Assembly (NCBI RefSeq): GCF_920984735.1
Contig: NZ_CAKLBU010000004.1
Coordinates: 62,001 to 126,000, forward strand
Reading direction: 5' to 3'
DNA length: 64,000 nucleotides
Origin: Pedobacter sp. Leaf250
Lineage (GTDB): Bacteria > Bacteroidota > Bacteroidia > Sphingobacteriales > Sphingobacteriaceae
Shown: positions 43,655-51,423 of the stretch, piece after piece
Layout: the number at the start of each line of letters is the position of its first letter
Position numbering within the stretch: position 1 is the stretch's first letter
Translations under genes and position numbers: made by a program
The notes under the pieces: generated by a model
Seen by the model: the letters and a program-made list of their open reading frames with translations, nothing else
Told to the model about the DNA's origin: nothing
Database searches by the model: none

Positions 43655-43846
43655 ATGCTTAAATGGGGACTAATATTACTCTTAGCATCACTGGTTTTAG
43701 TTTTGTGGGCAGTTTATTCCTTTTTTTATGTTGGTAGTTGTTGGAAAATAATAGGTATTACAGGAAAATATGCACTATGGTTTGGCTTGATATCCTTTCT
43801 TTCTAGTGGAGCAATGATCATTACTGGATTGATTGATAGAAAATAA
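43655..43846 (+). CDS. Small membrane protein inside the his operon
   Basis: A 63-residue protein with two membrane helices, about 4-27 (WGLILLLASLVLVLWAVYSF) and about 38-59 (YALWFGLISFLSSGAMIITG). A charged end (DRK) follows. It is unrelated to histidine synthesis as far as I can see and could be a hitch-hiking or regulatory membrane peptide. It starts 15 bases after hisA. A palindromic repeat follows it. Confidence 0.55.
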   Translation: MLKWGLILLLASLVLVLWAVYSFFYVGSCWKIIGITGKYALWFGLISFLSSGAMIITGLIDRK

Positions 43847-43857
43847 TTAATAATACT

Positions 43858-43921
43858 CGTCATTGCGAGGCACGAAGCAATCTATTTTGCTACAGAGATT
43901 GCTTCGTGCCTCGCAATGACG
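43858..43921. repeat. Perfect 26-bp inverted repeat (dispersed palindromic repeat), his operon
   Basis: The arm at 43858-43883 starts CGTCATTGCGAGGCACGAAG and is exactly reverse-complemented at 43896-43921, around a 12-base loop. It lies between the small membrane gene and hisF. Partial copies of its first 15 bases recur at 44708, which marks it as a member of a repeat family. In RNA it would make a very stable hairpin. Confidence 0.85.
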
Positions 43922-43937
43922 GAAACATAGCAAACAC

Positions 43938-44693
43938 ATGCTGAGTAAAAGAATAATCCCCTGTCTCGATGTTAAAGACGGTCGCACGGTTAAAGGTGTA
44001 AACTTTGTTGATTTACGAGATGCGGGCGACCCTGTAGAATTAGCTGCTCAATATGCGCAACAAGGTGCTGATGAGTTGGTTTTTCTTGATATTACGGCAA
44101 CTCACGAACGTAGAAAAACGATGATTGAGATGGTTAAATCAGTTGCTCGTCAGCTGAATATTCCATTTACCATTGGTGGTGGCATTACAGAACTTGCTGA
44201 TGCGGAAGCTTTATTAAATGCTGGTGCAGATAAAATCAGCATCAATTCGGCAGCTGTTCGTAATCCAAAATTAATTGAGGAGTTAGCCAAAGCATTCGGA
44301 GTGCAGTTTGTGGTTTTGGCTGTCGACACTAAATTTGTGGATGGCAAAAACATGGTTCATTTAAATGGTGGCCGATTAATAACCGAATTAGAAACTGAAA
44401 CCTGGATTAAACAGGCTGAAGATTTGGGTGCAGGAGAAATTCTGCTCACATCAATGAACCATGATGGCACCAAAGCAGGTTTCGATTGTGGTTTACTAAG
44501 CAAAGTGAATCAAATGATTAATATCCCGATTATTGCTTCGGGAGGTGCGGGAAGTATGGAACACTTTACAGAGGTTTTCCAAAAAGCAAATGTTGATGCA
44601 GCACTTGCGGCATCTGTATTTCACTATGGCGAAATTTTAATTCCCGATTTAAAGCAAGAATTGAGAATTAACGGCATCCCTGTTAGAATATAA
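43938..44693 (+). CDS. hisF: Imidazole glycerol phosphate synthase cyclase subunit
   Basis: A 251-residue TIM barrel, partner of HisH, joining ammonia to PRFAR and closing the imidazole ring. The catalytic Asp11 is in [15 protein letters not shown] and the second Asp in [10 protein letters not shown] (about 130). The phosphate motifs [12 protein letters not shown] (about 76) and [12 protein letters not shown] (about 200) are intact. Length is standard. It starts 17 bases after a perfect palindromic repeat, so it may rely on read-through or its own start. Confidence 0.95.
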   Translation: MLSKRIIPCLDVKDGRTVKGVNFVDLRDAGDPVELAAQYAQQGADELVFLDITATHERRKTMIEMVKSVARQLNIPFTIGGGITELADAEALLNAGADKISINSAAVRNPKLIEELAKAFGVQFVVLAVDTKFVDGKNMVHLNGGRLITELETETWIKQAEDLGAGEILLTSMNHDGTKAGFDCGLLSKVNQMINIPIIASGGAGSMEHFTEVFQKANVDAALAASVFHYGEILIPDLKQELRINGIPVRI

Positions 44694-44707
44694 AAAAATA
44701 ACACACT

Positions 44708-44892
44708 CGTCATTGCGAGGCACAGTTTATCCCGACTAATCGGGAAAGAATACTTAATGATAAAATAAGTTGGTCGTCATGCTGAATTTATTTCAGCATC
44801 TTTCCTAATATATATAGACCCTGAAATAAATTCAGGGTGACGAATTGGCCAAACGAATTGCATTAAAGAGTTTAACTGTATCTGCAATGACG
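44708..44892. repeat. Nested palindromic repeats between hisF and hisIE
   Basis: Outer unit: CGTCATTGCGAGGCACAG at 44708-44725 and CTGTATCTGCAATGACG ending at 44892, a decayed relative of the 43858 palindrome. Inner unit at 44775-44842: a left arm starting CGTCATGCTGAATTTATTTC pairs with a right arm ending in GGGTGACG, 23 of 27 positions matching. The inner unit thus appears inserted into the outer one. The 215-base gap has no coding frame. Confidence 0.75.
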
Positions 44893-44908
44893 AAACTAGA
44901 AAGAAACA

Positions 44909-45496
44909 ATGAATATAGATTTTAATAAAAGTGATGGCCTAGTTCCTGTAGTGATACAAGACGAAAAAACTTTAGAAGTTTTAATGCTTGGTTACATGAA
45001 TGCCGTAGCATTTGAGAAAACACAAAATGAAGGCAAAGTAACCTTCTTTTCACGTTCCAAAAACCGTTTATGGACCAAAGGTGAAGAAAGCGGCAATTTT
45101 CTTTTCGTAAAATCTATTCACATTGATTGTGATAATGATACCATCTTAATTAAAGCAAACCCAGTTGGACCAACTTGCCATACTGGAAGCCGCAGTTGTT
45201 TTAAAACGGAGTATAATCAAAATTTCATTTTTGAACTGGAAAACATTATCACAGATAGATATGAAAATCCTGTAGAGGATTCTTACATCAATAAAATGCG
45301 TGGCAAAGGTTTAAATAAAATTGCTCAAAAAGTTGGCGAGGAAGGTGTAGAAACTGTAATAGCCGCACTTGCTGAAAGCGAAGAAGAATTAATTGGCGAA
45401 GCATCAGACTTGGTTTTTCACCTTTTGTTTTTATTAAAAGAGAAAGGCTTATCTATTCAGGATATTGCTAAAAAATTAGAAAGTAGACACCAATAA
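44909..45496 (+). CDS. hisI: Bifunctional phosphoribosyl-AMP cyclohydrolase / phosphoribosyl-ATP pyrophosphatase
   Basis: A 195-residue HisIE fusion for steps two and three of histidine synthesis. HisI part (about 1-105) has zinc/metal motifs CDNDTILIKA and GPTCHTGSRSC (about 88-98). HisE part (about 110-195) has LNKIAQKVGEEGVETVIAA (about 130) and EASDLVFHLLFLL (about 158), carrying the acidic pyrophosphatase residues. It is the last gene of the operon, 216 bases after hisF with repeats between. Confidence 0.95.
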   Translation: MNIDFNKSDGLVPVVIQDEKTLEVLMLGYMNAVAFEKTQNEGKVTFFSRSKNRLWTKGEESGNFLFVKSIHIDCDNDTILIKANPVGPTCHTGSRSCFKTEYNQNFIFELENIITDRYENPVEDSYINKMRGKGLNKIAQKVGEEGVETVIAALAESEEELIGEASDLVFHLLFLLKEKGLSIQDIAKKLESRHQ

Positions 45497-45547
45497 AGGT
45501 AGAAGTGATGCGATTTGCAAAAGCTTAAAACCTTCCAGCCTTTAAAT

Positions 45548-46447
45548 ATGTTTAAACACCTTAAAACCCTTTCAGGCCATCAAAACCCTGTTTACGCTTT
45601 AGCTAATTCCGATAATAGTGATACGTTTTTTAGCGCTGGAAATGATAAAGGTGTTGTAGAATGGTCGTTGGAAACGATGGCATTTGTTAAGGTTAAAATG
45701 CCAGTGCAAAGTTCTGTTTATTATCTCCAACATTATAATAATCGATTATTTGTTGGCGAGCGTAGCGGTGCTTTTAGTGTTTACGATTTTAAGGAGGATA
45801 AAGTAATTGCAAGAATTAATGCTCACACCAAACCAATTTTCAATATTCAAACCGTTAAAACCAAAAACGAGCTTTTAACCACTGGCGAAGACGGAACTGT
45901 TGCAGTTTGGTCGCTGAATGATTTTAGTGAGATTTACCGCTTTCAGGCAGCTTATGATACTGTTCGGGCAATTGCCATTTCTCCTGATGAAACCGAAATC
46001 GCTTTCGGTTGTAAAGACCATCTGGTTAAAATCTACAACCTTTCTGATTATAGCGTAAAACAAAATTTAGACAGTCATACTTTACCGGTTACTTCGTTAG
46101 CTTATCATCCGGAAGGGAAATATCTAATTTCTGGTAGCAGAGATGCACAGTTAAAAATCTGGCATTTGCCAACTTATGAACTTGCAGAAACCATTCCAGC
46201 ACATATGTTTACAGTCTATGATATTGCTTTTCATCCAACCCTACCCTATTTTGCAACGAGCAGTCAGGATAAAAGCATTAAAATTTGGGATGCAGAAAAT
46301 TTTAAACTGTATAAAATCTTAAGTTTAGAAAAAGGCGAATTTGGACATGCTCATTCCATCAATAAAATTATTTGGAGCTCGGATGGAAAGTTTTTAATTT
46401 CTACTGGTGACGACAGACAAATTATGGTTTGGACAATGGATAGTTAG
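45548..46447 (+). CDS. WD40 repeat protein
   Basis: About 299 residues from ATG 45548 (MFKHLKTLSGHQNP); an in-frame TTG at 45515 is less likely. Six to seven WD40 beta-propeller repeats are seen, for example SGHQNPVYALANS, INAHTKPIFNIQT, DSHTLPVTSLAYHPEGKYL and PAHMFTVYDIAFHPTLPYF. Many repeats end in GSRDAQLKIW or SSQDKSIKIWD. No signal peptide or enzyme domain is present, so it is probably a cytosolic scaffold. Its stop overlaps the stop of the convergent gene by 4 bases. It may be cotranscribed with the his operon (51-base gap), but there is no functional link. Confidence 0.9.
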   Translation: MFKHLKTLSGHQNPVYALANSDNSDTFFSAGNDKGVVEWSLETMAFVKVKMPVQSSVYYLQHYNNRLFVGERSGAFSVYDFKEDKVIARINAHTKPIFNIQTVKTKNELLTTGEDGTVAVWSLNDFSEIYRFQAAYDTVRAIAISPDETEIAFGCKDHLVKIYNLSDYSVKQNLDSHTLPVTSLAYHPEGKYLISGSRDAQLKIWHLPTYELAETIPAHMFTVYDIAFHPTLPYFATSSQDKSIKIWDAENFKLYKILSLEKGEFGHAHSINKIIWSSDGKFLISTGDDRQIMVWTMDS

Positions 46448-47178
46448 ATTTTCTTACTAAAAAGCTTCCTTAACCTATCCCAAATCGATGGGTTGCGAAC
46501 ATAAATCGTTTCAGCACCACCTAACACCACAGCGCTTTCACACAATTCTAAATTTAGTTGCTTTTTGTCTTTTAAATTAATCGTTGAATTTAAAGTCTTA
46601 TAACCAATCCAACTTACAACTAAAGTACAGTCATCATTTCTATAATCTTCAGGTAATCTAATTTCAAACATCCCTTTTTCGTCAGTTGAAACAGTAATTA
46701 AACCATTATTCACTTTCACTACTGCTCCGGGAATTGGCGATTGATTCTCTTTATCTGAAACCTTTCCTTTAATAATTTTTAAAGAATCGGATAAAATACT
46801 GCTGTTGAAGGTATCATTTGGTCTGCTAAAAAACGAATCAGTTTGAAAAACTTCTGGCCTTGTCAATGTTGCCTTGCTCAATTTGGGAAAAGTTAAGAAA
46901 GCAAATAAAGATGCTGCAATTAGATTCGGTTTAAACCTTTTAATGGAGAACTTAGATTCGTTCACAAACAATTTGTGTAACTGATTTTGATTGAACCGAC
47001 CACAAGTTGAGCCATGATTTTTAGCAAACCAATCTTTTAAATCCTGATCAGAAAATTGAGTAAAATCAGTAACAGATTTTTGGCAGGAGTTACAAAATCT
47101 ACCAACTTCATCAGGTTGCATATTCAACCATTTTTCACCACAAGGATTATTGACTGAAATTTTAAAAGATGTTGCCAT
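46444..47178 (-). CDS. Carboxypeptidase-regulatory-like domain protein with Cys motif
   Basis: A 244-residue protein typical of Bacteroidota. Residues 1-70 hold a Cys-rich module, INNPC-type start NNPCGEKWLNM, then GRFCNSCQKSV (about 27) and a later STCGRF (about 57). One membrane helix is at about 84-100 (IAASLFAFLTFP). A carboxypeptidase-regulatory-like beta-sandwich (about 137-215) has IIKGKVSDKENQSPIPGAVV, GMFEIRLP and VVSWIGYKT. The Cys module is seen in many such proteins and its role is unknown. It converges on the WD40 gene with overlapping stop codons. Confidence 0.8.
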   Translation of the reverse strand: MATSFKISVNNPCGEKWLNMQPDEVGRFCNSCQKSVTDFTQFSDQDLKDWFAKNHGSTCGRFNQNQLHKLFVNESKFSIKRFKPNLIAASLFAFLTFPKLSKATLTRPEVFQTDSFFSRPNDTFNSSILSDSLKIIKGKVSDKENQSPIPGAVVKVNNGLITVSTDEKGMFEIRLPEDYRNDDCTLVVSWIGYKTLNSTINLKDKKQLNLELCESAVVLGGAETIYVRNPSIWDRLRKLFSKKI

Positions 47179-47212
47179 AAATCAATTTTAAAATAGGATG
47201 CAAATTGATTTG

Positions 47213-47998
47213 CTATTCCACAAAACGTTTTATAATCCTTAATTTATGGCTGTAAATACCTAATTCCCTATTGAAAATTCCCTGATCATCAATAGGATCT
47301 ATTTTCACTTTAGCAGATGAATGGATGATTTCATTGGGGCTTAGCATAATACCCACATGTGTAATTTTGCCCTCCGCATTATCGAAAAAGGCAACATCAC
47401 CCGCTTTAACTTCGGATAAAAAACCTACCAGTTCACCCTGTTCTGCCTGTTGAGATGCGTCTCTATTTAACTTAATGTTAAGCATTTTAAAAACCGTCTG
47501 AACAAAACCAGAACAATCCAATCCAAATAAATGCCTTCCACCCCACAAATAGGGAATGTTTTGAAAAAACCTTGCTGTTAATTCAATATCAGTTTTAAAA
47601 TCTGCCTTTAATTTATCATGAGGTTCGAAATTAAGTTTAAACTTTTCTAGACCCGCATAACAATATCCATCTGCCAGATAAGGCAAATTACTAGCTGGAC
47701 TTAAGTGATACAAACTTCCATCGGCAGCAGTTAAAACATTGTTAAAGCTTAATGGCGCTAATAATTTATGGTCTTGCATTTCTTTAAATTGCTGGTCAGA
47801 AATTGCCGCCAATTGTCTAAAATCTATCCAACCTTCGTAATCATCATAGCCGTTTTTCACTAACCACCATCTATCTTCTTTACCTACAATTTCAACATGT
47901 TCGCCAAATAATAATTGCGAAACAATTTCTGCTTTATCTGATGGTTCAGCCCTTAAAGGTGCTACCGAAATTCTACAAATACCGTATTGATTTTCCAT
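47213..47998 (-). CDS. NlpC/P60 (C40) peptidase with SH3 domains
   Basis: A 261-residue cell-wall endopeptidase. N-terminal bacterial SH3-like domain (about 1-65, with LLFGEHVEIVGKEDRWWLVK), a linker SH3 region (about 66-115), then the NlpC/P60 catalytic domain (about 125-261). The active-site Cys is in GLDCSGFVQTVF (about 158), His in ITHVGIMLSP (about 215) and the polar residue in EIIHSSAKV (about 228). The family cuts gamma-D-Glu to meso-Dap bonds in peptidoglycan peptides. There is no clear signal peptide, which is unusual but occurs in Bacteroidota members used for peptide recycling. Confidence 0.88.
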   Translation of the reverse strand: MENQYGICRISVAPLRAEPSDKAEIVSQLLFGEHVEIVGKEDRWWLVKNGYDDYEGWIDFRQLAAISDQQFKEMQDHKLLAPLSFNNVLTAADGSLYHLSPASNLPYLADGYCYAGLEKFKLNFEPHDKLKADFKTDIELTARFFQNIPYLWGGRHLFGLDCSGFVQTVFKMLNIKLNRDASQQAEQGELVGFLSEVKAGDVAFFDNAEGKITHVGIMLSPNEIIHSSAKVKIDPIDDQGIFNRELGIYSHKLRIIKRFVE

Positions 47999-48107
47999 TT
48001 AACTATGCTCGTGAATTGGAAGTAAAACTAACAATTTACAATCAATGCCTAACATTTTCACCTCAATTTTGTTACTTTTATGATGTTAACATTTAAATCT
48101 GCTCGTT

Positions 48108-48557
48108 ATGAATTTTAGAAAAATATTAATTGCTGTTGATAATAGTACTTGTTCGGAAAAAGCTGCGAAGGCCGGCTATGACATTGCAGAGAAATTCGGA
48201 GCTGAGGTTGCCTTGGTCAATATTATCGAACCCATCCCTGCCAATGTAAATCCTGATTTAACATTAGCACCTGTATTTTTAGAAACTTACGACAATAGCG
48301 AGGAGAATAGCCATATCCTTTTAAAAGAGATGGAAACCAAATTTGGTAATGGCACTAAAACAACATATTTAAGTGTTGTGGATACGGCTGCACATGGAAT
48401 TATTCAACAATCTGATGAGTGGGGATCTGATTTAATTGTAATTGGTACGTATGGCAGAACGGGTTTATATCACTTCCTCATGGGAAGTGTTGCTGAACAT
48501 GTTGCCAGAAAATCTGCTTGCCCAGTATTAATTATCCCTAATAAAAGCGATATTTAA
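48108..48557 (+). CDS. Universal stress protein (UspA family)
   Basis: A 149-residue UspA-domain protein. The start MNFRKILIAVDNSTCSEKAA gives strand 1 and the ATP-loop Asp. LVNIIEPIP (about 36) and the nucleotide-binding pattern GTYGRTGLYHFLMGSVAEHV (about 119-138, G-2x-G-9x-G-S) are intact, so it probably binds ATP. Length is standard. The expected role is in stress survival. It is divergent from the NlpC/P60 gene and lies 17 bases before the serine hydrolase gene. Confidence 0.9.
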   Translation: MNFRKILIAVDNSTCSEKAAKAGYDIAEKFGAEVALVNIIEPIPANVNPDLTLAPVFLETYDNSEENSHILLKEMETKFGNGTKTTYLSVVDTAAHGIIQQSDEWGSDLIVIGTYGRTGLYHFLMGSVAEHVARKSACPVLIIPNKSDI

Positions 48558-48574
48558 CAAGAAGATAACTTGTT

Positions 48575-49828
48575 ATGAAAAAATTACTCTACGCTCCAGT
48601 TCTTTTGTTGCTACTTACATTTAATATTGTTTATGCGCAAGTAAATGAGGTAAAAACTTCTTTATCAGTAAAAGAACTTGAAAAAATTGATAATCTTTTT
48701 AAACAGTATTTAGATAGCGGATGGATTAAAGGAATTACAGCAAATATTATTGTTGATGGAAAAACGGTGTATAATAAGGCTTACGGAAATCAACTAAATC
48801 GACCTTTTAAAACTGATGATATTTTAAGAATTGCTTCTCAAACTAAAGCTGTAACCTGTGTGGCAGTGATGATGCTTTTTGATGAAGGAAAATTTACACT
48901 TGATGATCCTATTTCTAAATTTATTCCTGCCTTTAAAAATCCAAAAGTTTTAAATAAGTATAATAAAAAAGATGGCAGCTATACAACTATCCCTGCCAAG
49001 CGGGAAATTACTATTCGCGATTTACTCACGCACACCTCGGGTTTAGGCTATGCGCAAATCGGATCTCCAGAAATGAATGCGATTTATGCAAAAGCTGGTA
49101 TTGAAGCCGGATTCGTAATTAACAAAAAGCTTTTAGAAACAGAAATCAATAAGCTAGGAAAATTACCTTTGGCCCTGCAGCCTGGTCAAAAGTGGCAATA
49201 TAGCCTTGCCATGGATGTTTTAGGCAGATTAGTTGAAGTAAGTTCTGGTTTGAACCTCGATCGATTTTTTAAAGAAAGAATTTTTATTCCTTTGAAAATG
49301 AATGATACCTATTTTGCCTTACCTAAAGAAAAGCAAGATCGATTGGCTACGGTTTATACAGAAGATGAAAAAACCAGGGTGGTAAAACCTTGGAAAGATG
49401 GCGCATTTCCAGGAGCAACCATCAACTATCCAATAAATAACAATGGTTATTATGCTGGTGGCGCAGGTTTAGTTTCTACACCAAAAGATTATGGTCTATT
49501 TCTTCAAATGTTATTAAATGGCGGCGAGTTAAACGGAAAGCGACTACTTTCAAAGCGAAGTGTCGATTTGATGACCTCCAACCAAATTGGCACTATTCCA
49601 TTTGGCGATAACTATTTTGGTTTAGGTTTTGAAGTAATATCAGAAAAAGGAAGTAAAAAACTTGGTCAGAGTGCTGGCTCTTATGGTTGGGGTGGCTTTT
49701 TTGGTTCTAATTTTTGGGTAGATCCTAAAAGGAAAATGGTGGCTCAAATTTATGTTCAGCAATGGCCACTTTCTCATGGACAGTTGGGCGAGCAATTTAA
49801 ATCGCTAGTTTATCAATCTTTTCAATAA
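48575..49828 (+). CDS. Serine hydrolase, class C beta-lactamase-like, secreted
   Basis: A 417-residue protein with signal peptide (about 1-21, ending VYAQ). The serine beta-lactamase/D-peptidase fold has the nucleophile motif SQTK at about 89-92 (IASQTKAVTCVAV), the tyrosine motif YSLAMDV (about 208), and a KTG-like position near HGQLGEQ/GAGLVSTPKDYG that I cannot fix. DLLTHTSGLGYAQIG (about 150) is the usual class C/esterase landmark. It could be a beta-lactamase, esterase or D-amino-acid peptidase; substrate undetermined. It is probably transcribed with the UspA gene, with a terminator following. Confidence 0.88.
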   Translation: MKKLLYAPVLLLLLTFNIVYAQVNEVKTSLSVKELEKIDNLFKQYLDSGWIKGITANIIVDGKTVYNKAYGNQLNRPFKTDDILRIASQTKAVTCVAVMMLFDEGKFTLDDPISKFIPAFKNPKVLNKYNKKDGSYTTIPAKREITIRDLLTHTSGLGYAQIGSPEMNAIYAKAGIEAGFVINKKLLETEINKLGKLPLALQPGQKWQYSLAMDVLGRLVEVSSGLNLDRFFKERIFIPLKMNDTYFALPKEKQDRLATVYTEDEKTRVVKPWKDGAFPGATINYPINNNGYYAGGAGLVSTPKDYGLFLQMLLNGGELNGKRLLSKRSVDLMTSNQIGTIPFGDNYFGLGFEVISEKGSKKLGQSAGSYGWGGFFGSNFWVDPKRKMVAQIYVQQWPLSHGQLGEQFKSLVYQSFQ

Positions 49829-49842
49829 TTTTCGACAAAAAA

Positions 49843-49866
49843 AAATCCCGATTTTCATCGGGATTT
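49843..49866. terminator. Bidirectional rho-independent terminator
   Basis: AAATCCCGAT (49843-49852), loop TTTC, ATCGGGATTT (49857-49866), with an A-run before and T after. It follows the serine hydrolase stop and also faces the end of the minus-strand ferredoxin gene, so it serves both. Confidence 0.85.
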
Positions 49867-49922
49867 ATATTAATCTTTAAATCCTAAATTTAGTTAAAAT
49901 CTAAAATCGTAAATCTTCAATC

Positions 49923-50273
49923 TTAATTTTCTTGATGTAACCAGGCTTTTTTAGCTAATAATTCATCTTCGGTTTCACGAATATCTTCATCATCCACACA
50001 ACAATCTACCGGACAAACCGCAGCACACTGAGGCTCATCATGAAAACCCTTGCATTCTGTACATTTATCAGATACAATATAATAAACTTCATCAGAAACA
50101 GCTTCTTGTGATGAATCTGCTTCAATTTGTTGATTACCAAAATCGATGATACCATTTAAATTTGTACCATCAGAAAAACGCCATGCAGTACCGGCATCGT
50201 AAATTGCATTATTAGGACACTCTGGTTCGCATGCCCCACAATTTATACATTCATCTGTTATTTTAATTGCCAT
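49923..50273 (-). CDS. 4Fe-4S ferredoxin (two-cluster type)
   Basis: A 116-residue ferredoxin. The first cluster motif is CINCGACEPECP (11-22) and the second CTECKGFHDEPQCAAVCPVD (about 74-93), separated by an acidic spacer longer than usual. The 4Fe-4S clusters carry low-potential electrons in the cytosol. It faces the LuxC-like acyl-CoA reductase gene, with divergent promoter elements between them; this adjacency is common in Bacteroidota. Partner not certain. Confidence 0.9.
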   Translation of the reverse strand: MAIKITDECINCGACEPECPNNAIYDAGTAWRFSDGTNLNGIIDFGNQQIEADSSQEAVSDEVYYIVSDKCTECKGFHDEPQCAAVCPVDCCVDDEDIRETEDELLAKKAWLHQEN

Positions 50274-50300
50274 GTTTTCGTCTAATTCTTTTGCTTAGTT

Positions 50301-50321
50301 TACCTTTGCGATGCAAATATA
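50301..50321. promoter_or_regulatory. Divergent -7 elements between ferredoxin and LuxC-like genes
   Basis: TACCTTTG at 50301-50308 on the plus strand and TATATTTG at 50321-50314 on the minus strand both match the phylum TAnnTTTG box. Clear -33 boxes are not seen for either, so confidence is moderate. Confidence 0.45.
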
Positions 50322-50351
50322 GCACTTAATCATTTAATAATAATTCTAAAT

Positions 50352-51368
50352 ATGTCAGGTTTAACTAAAGAAAAAGTAATAAATGCCTTTAAAAAATTAG
50401 GGACAAAACTTACAAACCCTACTGACATACTAGGAAATGCATTTTATGTGGCCGAAAGCACTAATGCTTGGTTTACGGCCGATAATATTAAAAAGTCCGT
50501 TTTATCATTTGCCGAGATGTTACATGGTGCTGATGTTGATGAATGGTTTAAAACAATTAGCTTTACATCATTACCAAAAAAAGTGGGTTTAATCCTAGCG
50601 GGAAACATTCCAATGGTTGGTTTTCACGATGTGTTATGTGTTATTGCTACAGGGAATATTGCACTGATTAAACTTTCTTCATCAGATGATAAATTGATTA
50701 AAGGAGTAATAGATGAATTAATAAATATAGAACCTGCACTGGCAGATAGAGTTGAATATGTAGAAAGGCTGAAAGATTTTGACGCTGTAATTGCTACTGG
50801 AAGCAACAATTCATCCCGATATTTTGATTATTATTTTGGAAAGGTTCCGAATATCATTCGTAAAAACAGAAACAGTGTAGCAGTACTTAATGGCACAGAA
50901 ACTGAAGAGGAAATAAAAAACCTTGGTCATGATATTTTCGATTATTTTGGTTTAGGCTGTAGAAATGTTTCCAAAATATACTTCCCGAAAGGTTATGACA
51001 TTGCCAATTTTTACGAAGGCATAGAGCGCTTTCAACCCATTATTAACCACTTCAAATACAACAATAATTACGATTATAATAAATCTATTTACTTGGTAAA
51101 TGCGGCAAAGCATTTTGATAATGGCTTTTTATTACTAAAAGAAGATGAGAGTTTAACGTCGCCTTTGGCTGTTATTTTTTATGAAGAGTATGAAAATTTG
51201 GATGATGTAGAAGCAAAGCTGAATGAAAAAGCAGAAAATATACAGTGCATCATTAGCAGATCAGATTTAAAGACTAAAACCTTCTCTTTTGGAGAAAGCC
51301 AACACCCAAAACTTTGGGATTATGCAGACAACGTGAACACCATTGAATTTTTAAACAGCCTAAATTGA
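50352..51368 (+). CDS. Acyl-CoA reductase (LuxC-like)
   Basis: A 338-residue protein of the LuxC acyl-CoA reductase family, which reduces acyl groups to aldehydes with NADPH through a cysteine acyl intermediate. Motifs include VGLILAGNIPMVGFHDVLCV (about 78-97), IKLSSSDDKLI (about 105) and the region FGLGCRNVSKIYFP (about 198), where the Cys is the likely acyl-binding residue. No LuxE acyl-protein synthetase is adjacent. It lies across a 78-base gap from the divergent ferredoxin. The family in Bacteroidota is of uncertain physiological role. Confidence 0.85.
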   Translation: MSGLTKEKVINAFKKLGTKLTNPTDILGNAFYVAESTNAWFTADNIKKSVLSFAEMLHGADVDEWFKTISFTSLPKKVGLILAGNIPMVGFHDVLCVIATGNIALIKLSSSDDKLIKGVIDELINIEPALADRVEYVERLKDFDAVIATGSNNSSRYFDYYFGKVPNIIRKNRNSVAVLNGTETEEEIKNLGHDIFDYFGLGCRNVSKIYFPKGYDIANFYEGIERFQPIINHFKYNNNYDYNKSIYLVNAAKHFDNGFLLLKEDESLTSPLAVIFYEEYENLDDVEAKLNEKAENIQCIISRSDLKTKTFSFGESQHPKLWDYADNVNTIEFLNSLN

Positions 51369-51423
51369 TTAAGCAAAGAATTATAGAATTTAATTTAGAT
51401 ATTCGCTAAATGGCTTTTAAGCA

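Noticed and set aside
45515..45547. Upstream TTG start for the WD40 gene
   Set aside because: The added 11 residues do not resemble a WD40 start, whereas ATG 45548 opens directly on the first repeat.
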